Shown here: positions 1 through 15,000 of the stretch, one piece after another | Numbering within the stretch: position 1 is the stretch's first letter | Layout of the letters: every line of letters begins with the position of its first letter | DNA from: Lachnospiraceae bacterium | GTDB taxonomy: Bacteria; Bacillota; Clostridia; Lachnospirales; Lachnospiraceae | Assembly (NCBI GenBank): GCA_017523785.1 | Contig: JAFWVX010000025.1 | Coordinates: 73,255 to 137,254, forward strand | Direction of reading: 5' to 3' | DNA: 64,000 nucleotides | Notes under the pieces: model-generated | Told to the model about the DNA's origin: nothing | Databases searched by the model: none | Seen by the model: the letters and a program-made list of their open reading frames with translations, nothing else | Program-made: the position numbers and the translations under genes

Positions 1-3000
1 TATGTCCTTGGAAGAGAATGGGTAGAAGTAGAGTTTGATGTATCTGCAAATGGATCTTCATTTAAACCTAAGAGCCAATATATATATGATAAAGCATCAA
101 GAGCAGAGATTTCTGCACCAGAAGGTATTATTGACAATATGTATGATACTGAGGATTTAACTTGCCTTGGATTTATTGGAAAAGATGCTACAGAACAGAT
201 TGAGTATGTCTATAACACATCAACATATAGACAAGATGAGGGTGCATATGTTAATGGCTATAGATTACTAAATGCATATAACTATGATACATTTAGAATA
301 AATGCAAATGAAGCCGTGAATAGAAAGATTGTATTTAAGAGCGTATATGGATACAAGAGTTCTGCTTCAGAACCTTATAAATATAGAACTTGTGGAACTC
401 CAGTGACTGAAAATTGTAAGCATGAAGGAATGATTGGAAACCACGCAGCTATAACAAGTGTTGATGAAGATTATTTACCAACTCTTGTAGTGAGCGTTGA
501 TTCCTTTGAGAAGCTTTTGACAGTTTTACCATTAAAGAGCAGCGAACTTAATGTAATTGATGAGTCAGAAATGTCAGGATATTGCTATCCAAGATTCTGG
601 CTTGAAAATGACATTACTATACCAAAAGGCTTTGGTGGAATCTTCTCTGAAGGTATGACCATATTCTTAAATGGACACACTATCAATTATGAAGAAGATG
701 AAGTTGCAATATTTGATATGACAAATAGCAGGAAGAGAGAAACTAGAGTTGGAAAGAGATTCTATTCTCTATTTGAAAATATGTCAGTCAATTCAGATAT
801 AGTAAAAGAGGAAAAGACAAATTATACATATACTCGTCTTCAAACAGGAACAGACTTTAATAAAAACATCAAATATATAATAAGTGGTGACGATGTTACA
901 TCTTATAACTTTAATGATGTTTACATAAAGAGAATCCTTTGGACTGACGAAAAACCACAAAATTATATAAATGGTGTAGGTGTAAGAAGTGCTTATGATG
1001 TGTCAGATGAGGGTGAGGGTAGAAGATACACAGACTTCTCAAATGTTCCAGACACTGCAATATTGGCATTTAGTCCATCATCTAACTCTGATGAAATATA
1101 TCTTTGGACAAAAGCAGATAAGGTATATTGGCCTTATGATACTGCAGCATATATGTTCTATAATTTTGGAGAATTGGAGTATATAGATTTTAGAAAGATG
1201 ACAAAGACTCCAGGTGTAACAAGTATGAGATATATGTTCAACAATTGCAGTAAATTAAAGAGTTTAGACTTAACAAACTTAGACACTTCAATAATTACAA
1301 ATATTCAGCAGGCGTTCTATGGATGTGCAGAACTTGAGAGAATATATATTGATGGTGACTTAATCAATGCAACAACAGATACAAATGCATTTACAGGATG
1401 TGTTAAACTACAAGGCGGACAAGGAACAAAATTTAGTGCAGCAGATGTAGGAAGAATTTATGCAAAAGTAGATAAGACAAACATAACTGAAGGAAAAGAA
1501 TACGTTGAGTATGGAAATGAAAGAAAAGGATATTTAACAAATAAAAATACTTTAATTGGTCATAGATATATAAACATAATAGGTGCAAACTCATCTACTA
1601 CTGAGAGAGGTGTTATAAAGCAGATAAATGCTACAGCAAAACCTGGTGTAGTTGATGTAAATGGACTTAATGCATTTTATATTAAGAATGTCAACTTTGA
1701 AGGCTTTGGCGGATCAGGGGTTGACCAAGCAGTATTATTTAATGATACAAGCGAGAACCAAAATATAAGTGAAAATAATTTATATATTGAGAGTGTGAAG
1801 CTTGAAGATGGTTTTGTATCTAACAATGATGTATTTAATGTAAAAAGTTTCTTTGTAAATGACTTAGAAATGTCAAATATAAAACTTTTTGATGAAACAG
1901 CCTCTACATATAAGAGTATATTTAACACAAAAGAATCTCAAGAGCCTATAAACTTTATGAGTAATGTTAAATTAAATTATACAGACAATAGCACAACAAG
2001 CATTAAATCATTTGTAGAGACAAACTATACTGCAGGGCCTTTAGTAAGAAGATTTATAATGAAAAATACCAATATCACTAATGTAAATAGTGATGATGCA
2101 TTGATGGCCCTTGATAAATTTAACTATAAAACACATGATTTAATTGGAAAAGGAAAACATATATTCTTTGATGGCAATAACAAGATAACAAATAATATTA
2201 CCAACAATTCATATGAGCTCATAAGAACAGTAGCAGGAGTTACATTGCTTGATGAGAATGGAAAACTTGAAGTAAAACAAAATACAGTGAAGATTAACGG
2301 TGGAACAGAGCACTATGCTATTTTGTCTATGAGGGCAGAAACAACTATAGCAGGTATGCTTGAAGTTACAGATAACCAATTTGACGTGATCGCAGTACCA
2401 GCGACATTTAGCTCAGCAGTTTACTATAACACAAGAGCAGAAAGAGTGATGTTTAAGAATGGTGGGCTTAAAGTAAAGGATAATACCATTAACAATGCAA
2501 ATGTTAGAAATAGACAATTTAATATAGTATATGATTACTCAAAGAATGATGCAGGTGTAGAGATTGACGATGATTCGCACTTTGAGGCTTGTGAAGGAAG
2601 AGCAATATTCCTAACAGAGGGTGGATATAAGTTCAAAGCTTCAGAATCAGAGGTATATATTTATACACAAGATTTGTCAAATGAATTCTATGAACTTTGT
2701 ATTATGGCAACTTGGTCAAAGATTACAGTAGAACACTTTAATGAATCAGCATCAGGACAAATAATTAATACATTCTATAAGGATCCAGACCATGAAAATG
2801 ACAAAGAAGAAGTTGCATTTAGAGAGATATACAAGAAACAACAAGGACTTATAGAGAAAGTAATGTTTGGTTCTAATTTCATAGAGATAGCAGCAATTCT
2901 CTTAGAGAGATTACCTGGTGAAGCAGAAGAAACAAGATACAATACAAGAATAGCAACTGTATCATATCAGATGCTTGCCGAAGATGTATATACTCAAATA

Positions 3001-6000
3001 GAAAAACCGCTTAATATAGGCACATATAAATGGAATGACGGAACAGAGTTCCATAAAGATTTAAGTGATGGTGTATTCTGGTCAGGCCCAAATAGAAATT
3101 ACCAAGTAGCGGGCACTGATGGATACGGAAATTATGAAGTATATGATGATAATTTCACAAATGCTATTGCAACTATACACTATACAACAGGCGACAGCAA
3201 TTTCTATACGAGAACTTTTGGCAAGAGAAAACTAGAGAGAAGAGGTATATATATTTATGGATTTGAGACTGAGATACATTATCATGCAGCTGGACTTGAA
3301 CCAGGACAAACCGATACAAAAGAGTATTGGCTTGAAGCAAGAAATGAGTCGCATTTCAATATAAATACAGCAAATATTTATTTAAAGAAAGATTTAACAA
3401 TAACTAAAAAAATAATATATGAGTTAGAAGGTGAATATTCAATCTGCTTAAATGGTCACAAATTGATATTTAGTGATGTTGCGGACTGGGTTGAATTTGA
3501 TTCTACAAAAGCAAAACTTAATATAACCAACTGTAAAGATGACCATACAAGAAATGGTGGTTACATCACAGTAACAGACGGAGTGACAATCAATAATAAT
3601 GTTATAAATGCAGATGCACATTCGGGAAAAATACAAATTTCAAATGTAAGTTTCTTTGATATCACAGCAGCTAAGGCATTTATTAATATCAACACATTTG
3701 GAGCCGAGAATAAATTTAAATCAGAAAATGTATTAATTGAAGATGTAAAGATTAACAATAATGACAATGTTGGATTTATCAACTTTGAGCAAAACATAAT
3801 TGATACATTTGCAAATATGACTGATGGAGAAAAGTTCAATCAAGTGCTGAGGACACTTGCAGCAAAAGATGGATCGATTAAATTAGAAGATACAACTGTA
3901 CATGGCAACCTCAATATAGCAAAGATTAGATGGAGTAAGATGCCACCAACTAGTGGCACGGTTTATGATGTGTCAGAAACAGCTGCAGGAGCACTAGTTA
4001 CCGATTTAACCAATATTACAGATGATCAGATACTTATGTGGTGGGACGAAGGTTATTCTACTATCCACTTATATACAAATTCAGCATTTGTAAAGCTCAA
4101 TGTCTCATCAAATAAAATGTTTGCTAACCTTCTTGCACTTGAATTTGTAGATATGTCAAGATTTGACACAAGCAATGTGAGCACATTTGAGCAAATGTTT
4201 GCAAATTGTATTAGTTTAGATTCAATTGATTTATCAAGATTTAATACTACAAATGCTATAAACTTAAATGGAATGTTTATGAATTGTAGAAATATTAAAG
4301 ACTTATATTTGTTAGGCTTTGATACCTCAAATGTAACAACAATGCAAAGTATGTTTGAAGGTTGTTCAGAATTAACAAGTATAGATTTATCAACATTCGA
4401 AGTTGGAAATACAACAAACCTAAGTAGAATGTTTGTAGGATCAGGAAAATTGACTTCAATATTTGTTAGTGATAAGTGGTCATATGTAGATGACACAACA
4501 CTATTATTTGAGGGATGTAGGAGACTTACAGGTGGAAATAATCATAAGCTTTATGACCATGAGTCAGAGGCAAACTTTAACGAGATGCTTACAAGAAAAT
4601 ATGCAAGAATAGATGGATCAAGTCTTGGTTGGTTTACAAAGACAACATTGGATGACTCAGAACCAAGAACATTCTACTTTGATAGAGATAGTAAATACAG
4701 TTTATATAATGATGTAGTAGAAGTGCAAGGTCTTATCGCTAAAAATAATATTGCACAAAATAAAGCAAATCTATTAAGTTTCCACGATGTGAAATTACCT
4801 TATATCATCGATGGAACATTTGATGGCAACAATAATATGATTTATGTTGACAATGCAACACTTTCATTTGTAAGAACTTATATCACTCGTTCAAAAGGTG
4901 CTTACTATTATGAATTTGCAGATGACTCTAAGAGCTCGATAAGATTTGTGGATTCAATTATTAAAGATAATGCTTTGACAGAAAACTATACTTATGCAGA
5001 CAAGTTATATCCACTTGATATAGTACTTGGTGGAGTTGTTGAATATAAGGATAATACAAGAAATGGTGCTTCAGAAAACTTATTAGTTATTAAGGATAAG
5101 ATAAGAGTAACCGCAGGTGTTGATGGTGAATTATTATCTAAGAACTCAAATGTGTGGATCACAACTCCTGAAACAGAGACAGAAGTATTCTATGGATGGG
5201 ATGATAAACATGTAGAATATGTTAACAAGGGAACAGAGTTCGATAAGATTTTCCATTTTGATTTTGAGGATAGAGCAGAAGTTGCTGTAGCAGCATTACC
5301 AGCTGCAGGAAATCCAACAGTGCTATATAACTTGACAAATGATATCTTAGGTGTTGGAACAGTTAATTATTATCAATATAATACTGCTATAAGATCAGCA
5401 GGTGGATATTCATACAGTGATGACTCAGTTACTTATTATGATACTGAGTCTCATTCAGTAACTGAAACTTGGGGAAGATTTAGAGCACACTTTATGGATT
5501 TAGTAAGAGATAATATCTTCTTAGAGACAGACACAGTTACTAATCAGTTGGTATATCTCAACAATAAAGGTTCTTATGAAGTATGGTTTACAGGAGCAAG
5601 CAATAAGCCTGCAGAATCAGCATTCTATAGTAAGGGTTACTATATCTATGAAACAAGTGGTTATAAAGCTGTAGGTGGTAAAGAGAGATTCTATCGTGAA
5701 AATGAAAAGTGGTATGTTGGTTACGATTACACAAACGTATCATACTTTATTGACCCAGATGTAGTCAAATACCAAGGTAAGACAGTTCAAATAGATGATG
5801 CATATATCAAGAGAACAAGTGAAGGAACTCTTGTTGATGTACCATATTCACTTGCTACAATTGGTGAATTTGATAATGATATGTCATATCTAGGATTCTT
5901 AGGTAGAGATATAAGCGTGACAGATAAGACTACATTTATATCTAACTGGGACTTTGAAAAAGACAAGGTTAAAGGAATTAAATATGCAAACTTTAGCGGT

Positions 6001-9000
6001 TGCTTTATTGACCCAATGCAAAATAGTAACTTTGATAGAGTTCTATATTCAGTATTTACTGATGATAAAGTAAAAGTTGAAGGAAGAGGTAAAGCTTCAA
6101 GAGAAGTAATTTCTAAGAAGACTAGTGTGGTTGAAAAGATATTAAATCTTGAGAATGAAAAAGTTAAAGTAGCAACAAAGGCAGTTACATCAGGTGTATA
6201 TGAATATGTAGACCATGATGGTATAGTAGCAAGAGACAATTATGTATATGTTGCTACAATACCACAACTCTATTACAGATATAAGAATGCTAGTGGAAGC
6301 TTAGTAGAGTATTACAATACTCAATATATATTAGGAAAAGATATAACAATTACTGAGACTGAACATGATATAGATGTCATGGGAAAACTTTATGGACAAA
6401 GACTCATATACATGAATGGATATGATATCTATGTAAACGATGAAACCCACAACTTATTTGATATAAGAAATGTGGATGTAATTCACCCAGTATATAAAGA
6501 AAATGCAATTAGCATAATTGGATCAGGTGATTCTGAAATTATTTATGCTTCGCTTTCTAATGCAACTGAATTTATTGGATATGATAACGAAAACAATGTA
6601 GTTGAAAAGGTTTTATTGAGTGATGTAACATTTAAAGGTGGTAAACATATAAGTGAATTGATAAAGACTACCACTAAATTACATTTGAGAAATGCTACAG
6701 TATCTAATTTGACATATACTGCAGGAAAAATGTTTAATGTCCCAGCAACAGGTGAAATATTTATAGAGGGATTAGATATAATTAACAATAAGTTAACAGG
6801 TTCAAGTCTATTGACAGTTGGTAATGGTGCAAACTTTACTATAGCAACTGGCAGCCATATGGCTTTAGAGAATAACACTGTGGATATGAACTTACTTGAA
6901 TTTAACGGAAGTAGAGAATTTGAATTTGCTGGTGATTTATATGTAAGAAATAATACATATACAGGAACAACAAAGAGAACTATTGCTAATATGAATGGTA
7001 GAGCAGTATTTGTACTAGGAAATATTGAGTTAATAGTTAATAACAACAAGCATATAAGTAATGAAAACCTAAACCCTTATGGATTCTATTATAATAATGT
7101 TTATACATCAGCATTATTTAAACAAAAAGATGGAACTAAATTCAAGGCTTCTGACTCTGTGGTTGGAATCTACTATGAAGAGAATAACAGACTTGTATAT
7201 AGCGGATGGAATAAAGAAAATATTGAAGGATTTGGAAATGGCTATGTAAGTGCAAATAAGACATTCTATGCAGAACCAGCTCTTGGTCAAAATGTCCATG
7301 TTTATAAGACAGGAACAGTTTCTGACTGTGATATCTACATAGGCGACAATTCTGTAGCAGTAGAGTATGTATATCTTGGAGAAGATGGTGATATAATTCT
7401 TGCTACTCAATATGTTGCTAAAAATGTTAAGACAACTGTTGAAAGAATTGTTAATCCATCAACTAAGTCTACTGTATGGTATGGACCTTCTCTTGATGAC
7501 GATAAGGCACTTACTTACTATGGAGAGGATTTAAGTGATATAGCAGTTATAATCACATCAATTAATCCAGCAAGAATTTTTGGGGAAGAGCTAGTTATCC
7601 ACTCACACGAAAAAGCAAAAGATTATGATAACACTATAGCAACTTATAGCAATGCAAGAAATGCTGCAATGATTTCTAAGGGCTATAGAGAATTATACTT
7701 AAGAAGAGATTTACATATAACTGAAGATATAGTAAGAGCATGGTCTGATTATGAAGAAATCGATCTCTGCTTAAACGGAAACAAGCTTATAGTCGACAAG
7801 GGCGTAAGCTTCCTTGACATGTCAAATAACATAAAGGTTGTAATCACTGACTGTAAGGGAACAGGACACTTTGAGTTAGATGGTGCACTAGATGCTGGCG
7901 ACAAAAATCCTATAAATGTAGAGAACTCAACACTCGTTCTTAACCACATTTTCTTTAATGACATAAATAGAACATTGGTAGAAGGAAAGAATAACTCAAA
8001 CATTATAATTAACTATTCAACAATAAGTAATGTTAAAGCATCTACTTCAATTATAAATATTAATGGTGCAAATACAAAGCTTAATATTTATGATACAGTT
8101 ATTGCTACAAACTACAACTTAACTCCAATAATAAAACTTACAGATGTTGACAGAGCGACATTTAGCAACTTAGAAGTATTCAACAACCAAGCTAAGTCAT
8201 CAGCACTTGTAAAAGTTGAGAAAGTAAATAGTTTGTTAGTTGACGGCGGTGAGTATTATGACAATACAAGTGTAAATAGCAACAGTGTATATGCAAACGA
8301 AGGAGTAATACTAAATATTGACAATGTAAATGCAAATGTCACTGTGACAAATAACGCAAAGATTTATAGAAATAAATCAGCATATGGAGAAGCTGGTGCT
8401 ATCTATGTAAATGCAGGAAAATTGAAAGTAGAAAATGCTGTATTTGATGAGAACATAGCAAACAAAGGTGCAAGCATATACGGAAAAGAAGATAGTATTT
8501 TAGATGTAAAACTTGCAACATTTAGTTACAGCAAGGCAGAAGATTATGAAGGTGCTGCAATTTACTCATCAGGAAAACTTACACTTGATAAAGTAGTATT
8601 TGAAAAGTTCAACAAGAAAGGAAGCATAGTTCACGTAACAAATACTGCTTCAGAATTTAAGATTGATGATGTGACATTTACAAGAAATAACCACGAGGCG
8701 GCTACTGGTATACACAATGAAGCAAATATAGCTGTAAGTTTAAGCACAGTTTCATTTATAAATAACGATAAGATGGGACTAGCTATTAATTTATTAAATG
8801 CTGATACATCAAAGACCACAATTGACAATTTGGTATTAGATAATAACACATTTAATGATGATGCTATCAATGTTCAAAATTATAAAGAGTTAGAGCTTAA
8901 TACTTTGACATTTACAAATAATAAGATATTAAATGGTTCTGGTATTAAATTAGCGACTGATTCTAAACTTACTATGATAGGAACTGCATCAATGATTTCA

Positions 9001-12000
9001 AACGAATCTATGACAGGTCTTATCTATGTAAGTAAGAATGCAGAGTTTATAACGAAGAAGACATTTATTGCAGAAAAGAACATAAAGCATGTGACAAATC
9101 CAAATTCTAATTATGCAGGAACTATAATGACTATAGTTGATGAGTTATCAACTGTTACATTTACAGGAAAGACTTCTATAACTAACAATGGAAACAATAT
9201 CTATGGAACAGTTTATGTGGGTAAAGGTAAATTATTTGTTGGTGATACAATTAACATAGATGAAAATAATTATAATAGCTCACAAGGATATAACTTAGTA
9301 TTCTCAAGAGCAACAAAGTCATATATGATGAAAGGTATGGCAGACCACAAACTTGCAAGCGGTTCTGTGATAAGTATTTCAGCACTTACTAACGAAGCAA
9401 AAGTTTTTGAATATTGGAACGATACATATATTGATAAATTTAATACAAAACCTCAGTATGTTACTCAAGAGATATTTAGATCAGATAAGCCATACAATGG
9501 AGGACTTAAGAGTGCAGCAGTTTATAAGTATGGCACATATGAAGATGTAGAGCTTAGATGGGGATATGATTACTCAACAGTAATATTTAAGAAAGATGCT
9601 ACTGAATATGTAATTGCAACTCAATACGTAGCTAATAGAGTGATTACATTTGTAGATAGAGTAGTATTGCCAGAAGACCAAGTAAAGATAGAGACTCAGG
9701 TTTGGGCAGCACCAGATATCAATAACGAGAATGTAGAAACAGAATGGTATTGGGGAAAAGATGATACAAGAAGATACAATGTCCGAATTACAAAAAATGC
9801 AATAGTATATCTAGCAAGTCATAAGCATAAACTCTGTGGGACACTTGCAAGTGAAAGCTGTGCTCACTATGATAAGGCATCTCACTCAGTTGTGAACTTC
9901 GCACTTATAACAGCAGAAGATGACATTTCAAGAAATCTAAACCAAAAGAGATGGGCACTCTTAAATGATATTACAATCACAAGAAATTATAACTTGCTTG
10001 ACGATTCTGCAATCTGTCTTAACGGACATAATCTCTATATAGATGAGGGTGTAGATTTTGCAGTTGCAGGAAATAGAACTCTCACAATTTGCGATTGTAA
10101 GGTAGGACATGCTCAAGGCGCTGTGTCAGAATCTCGACCAATGGTAGCAGGAGCAGCTACAGATTTATTTAGAGTAACTCAAGGTCAACTTAATATATAT
10201 AATGTTCGTTTCGCTACTATAAGTTTCTTAAGCACTTCAAATATAGAAACAATAATCCACTTAGGTGCAAACGGAAAGATGTATGCAGAGAATGTAACAT
10301 TCGAAAATGTGACATTTGACAACAATATGTCAGAGAACCCACTCATTAGACCAGTTAATAACAGAGTTAAGGCAACAGTTTCACAAATTACTATAAAGAA
10401 TTCTAAGATAAGAAATGTAGATAGTGGAATACTGAATCTTGCAGTGGGTTATGCAATTAAGTATGCAACAATTTCATTAATCAATAATACAACTGACAAG
10501 TCAGTTCTCAAGTTTAGTGGAACAGGAAACGCTGGTATAGATGTACTCGGCATAGTAGCAAAAGGAAATACTATCAACACTAGCGGAACTGAGATTGGCG
10601 GTATAGTTTATGTCGACAATGTAGAAGTAAGAGCAGAGAACGGATATGAACTTGCAGAGAATAAAGGAAATTACTCAGCAGTTTATATTACTGGTGCAAA
10701 CGGAAAATTTGTAACTAATGGCTCTGTAAAAGCATATGACAACGAGGGTAAGAAAGGTTCTGTATACTATGTAAAAGATAACAGCTTCACATTGCCAAAG
10801 AATGCAGACATAAGAGGCAATAAGGCAGAAAAAGGTGCAGCAATCTACCTTGATAATTCAACTCTCCTTGTACCAAACGAATCAACTAAGTCAGTTATCG
10901 AAGAGAACTATGCAGATGCTGGTACAGTTGTATATGCATATGATTCTAATATAGATGTAGAAAATCTTTGGACTATAAAGAATAACGATGGTAACGAAGG
11001 TTCTGCTATCTATATCGAAAACGACAATAAGGACTATGGCATTTCAAATATCATCTTTGATAACAACAAGGGAAATGAAGTAGTTCATATTGAGAGTGGA
11101 GAAAATATAGAACTTGATAAATTAGTATTTACAAACAATAAATCAACTAATAGTGTGCTCTACATAGAGATGACTGATGATACAAAGATTAAGGATGTAG
11201 AGTTTAAAGATAATACTTCAGATAAGAATTTATTAGATACATATAATTCATCAATCAAAGTAGATAAATTATTATTTGATAATAACAAAGTAAATAATGC
11301 ATTAATTAATCTCGAGGCATCAACAATTAGTAATGATGGAAAGACAGAGTTCTCAGCTAACGAGATAAATGTTGCAGCAGTTACTATGGAAGGAACTGCA
11401 AGAAGTGCATTCATGGCTTCAGGCTCAGTCCTCTATCACGATAACAAGGGCTCATTCTTAAAACAAGATGCAGATAATGAGACAAGATTTGCAGGACTCG
11501 TGGAGATAAAAGATAATGATAACTTAAGCAATGCAGTTATCGATGTAAGTGCTGGTAAGATTTATCTTGGCGGAAAAGTAACTATTAAGAACAATAAGAA
11601 CACTAGTGGCGATGACTATAATTTATATGTTCACGGCACAGGCAATGCTGTAGGTAATGCAGGCTCTAAACTTGCAACAGATTCTTCTATCTATATAAGA
11701 GTAGAAAATAATAACGATACAGTATTCAAACATTGGAGCGATGCTTATATAGCAAGCTTTGCAGAGGTAGTTTCACCAACAGTAATGTTTGGACCAAGTG
11801 ATATATTCCATGTGGACAACACAATGGATAGCTTAGGTTATAAACTTTATAAGTCAGGTGCTTATCCAGAGACAGAACTTAAAGTTGGTAATGACTTCGC
11901 TGTAATCACATTTAGAGAAGAGAAGACAGCAGCTGTAGTTCTTGCAACTCAATATGTGGCTAAGAACCTTGAGACTTATGTTGACAAGGTAATACTCCAC

Positions 12001-15000
12001 GATAGAGATATAGTTAACCAAGAGTGGATTGCTCCATCAAATGACGATGAAGATGAGACAGTTTCTTGGGTGCTTTACGAAGAGAAATACAATGTAAAAG
12101 TTTCTAAAGATACAGTTGTCTACTTAAATAACCATAAACACACAATCTGTGGAAACGACGTAGCTGATACTACAGCACACCATAATGGTGAGAAACATAC
12201 TGACATAGTAAACTATGTAGTAGTAAAAGATGAAGAGGGACTTCTTAAGAACTTAGCAACTGGCAAGTATAAATATTTCGCACTTGCTACAAATGTCGAG
12301 ATCACTAAGACACTTGACCTCGCATCAGGCTCATCACTCTGCTTAAATGGATATACATTGAGTGTGAAGAAGGGAGTAAGCTTATTCAACATTGCAAACT
12401 CTGAGCGAATCACTATCACTGATTGTTCAATCAATAGTGAGATTGGAAATATTGCAAGAGCTGAAGACGGTGTAGACGAGTCTCAGATGACTCAACACAT
12501 TTTAGAAGTTACAAACGGAACATTAGACATTTACAATATAAACATAGACGGAATGAAGGTTTCAAATGACACAGCACTTGATAAGCAGACATTATTACAT
12601 GTAACTGGTAAGGGTCATGTAAATATTGAAAATGTGGTATTTAAAAACAATGAAGTTAAGGATATCGCATCATTAATCGGTGTATATGGCAAAGAGGCTA
12701 AGTTAAGTCTTGCAAGTGTAAGTATGACAGATAACAAGATTCAAGGCTCAAGTTCAGCTCTTATGACAGTATATACTGAATCAAGTGATGGATTAGAACT
12801 TGTAAATACAACTATTAAGCAAAATACAGCAGATAATCAGATTATCAATGTAGTAGGAAATAACACTAAGATAGTTACTGACAATGTTGAAGTGACAGAA
12901 AATAACTCTATAGGTATTATGAGACTTATAGCATTTGAAGGCTCTCGTATCTTTGATGATGGATTAGATATTCACGACAACAACATTAGAGGTATCCTCT
13001 ATGCTACTGATTCAAATACTTATGCAATACTTGCAAGCTACAGTGTAACAGGACTTAAAGAGACATTGCTCTATGTTGGTGAGAATGGTCAAGCAACTAT
13101 TAAGGGTAACACTAATATTAATGGCAACAACATCGATGGCAACAAGCCAGTAATCTATGTTGAGAAGAATGCTACACTTTACTTAAGCGACAAGTTCAAC
13201 ATTGATAATAACAATACTTCAAATGCAAGTCCAAAGAATGTATATGTTGCTGATGGCGGTATCATCAGTTCAAGATTCTGGAATAAAGAAAATGCAATCG
13301 CTTCAGGTTCAATAGTTCGAATTTCTGTAGAGAATGCAGAGCAAGAAGTATTTAAGTATTGGAATAAGAACTATATAGAGGAATTTGATAATTTTGAAGC
13401 ACATGAAGTTTACTTGCACGATGAAATATTTAAACTTGACAGTGAAGAGTTAAATGCAGGATATGCAGTTTATAAGAAAGGAACAGGCAGCGAGGTAACA
13501 CTTAATGTTGGTTCTGACTTTGCAACACTTGTATTTAGAACTGGAAAAGAAGTTAAAGACATCATAGCGACTCAATACGTAGCAAAGAATACATTAACTT
13601 ATGTAGATAAGATAATGTTAAAAGGAATTAAAGATAATGACCAATTATGGGGCGGACCAGACAATGACGACAACACAAAGAACACCAATTGGCAGATGTC
13701 AAAGGGAACTTATAATGTTCTTGCTACACTCGATACAAGAGATGTATTCTTACTAACTCACATGCATAAAACTTGTGGACTTTCATCATCTACTCCTTGT
13801 GAGCACTTTGATGGAGCAAATCATAGTAAAGTTACATTCTCATATGTGGCAGACCAAGATGAGCTTATGAAGTATATTGAAGACCAACAAGGAAAGCCTA
13901 TATATGTAGCACTCTATCAAGATTTGATATTAGATAGACAGATTGCTAATCTCGCATCTGGAAGCACAATATGCTTAAATGGACACAATCTTATCATTAA
14001 GAAAGGTAAGAATGTATTCATGTTGGCTCAAAACAATACTATAAACTTCTGTGATTGTGGAAATGAAGTAGCATTAGAAAATCCAGAAAAGGGATATATA
14101 ACAGAGAGTACAGATTCAAGCGAAATGAGTAGTAACTTTATAGTTTCAAATGGAACTGTAAACTTCTACGGAATAAAGATAGGAACTATTTCAAATACAA
14201 GAGATGATTACTCAACATTTATGACAGTTAGACAAACTGGTAAGGTTAATTTCATTGAGTCAAGATTTGCTAACTTTAACTATGACCACACTGAGGTATC
14301 TATGTTTAACTTACCAAGAAACGGATCTTATAACTTAAAATTTGTAGATACTGTATTTGAAGATAACATAGTTGTAGCAGACGAAAATAATGATTCAGAA
14401 GTTAACTCATTGTTACCATTTGGTGCTTATAGCAACCTTGAATTTGAAAATGTCTTATTTAGAAATAACAAAGTGACATATGCAGTGGTAAATGTAAAAG
14501 ACACTGGGGTATTGACACTTTCTACAATGAGTTTCATAGATAATACTATAACTGGAAATGTAGGTGCTGCACTTGCACTTGATGGTGAAGCAAAGAATAC
14601 CGGTCGCATCTATTTTGAAGGTAACAAAGGAAATAATGGCTCGGCTCTTGTAATTAATAAGGACTTAGATGTAAATGCAGATATCATAGCTACAGGAAAT
14701 GAGGCAACAGTAGGTGGAGTTATCTATCTAAATGCAGACCTTAAAGGAAAAGATAAAGTAACAATTACGAATAACAAAGGTGTAAATGGTGGTGCTATCT
14801 ATGTAGGCGAAAAAGGAACTATGACTAGTGATGGCTTAGTTCAAATTATAGATAATAAGGCATCAGGTCTTGGTGGAGCTATCTATATAACTGAAAATGC
14901 AGAGTTTAAACTTGCTAAGAATATTGAGATAAGAAATAACGAAGCAACTGATAACTCATCATATGGTGGTGCAATTTATGCAGACAAGAACTCAAAACTT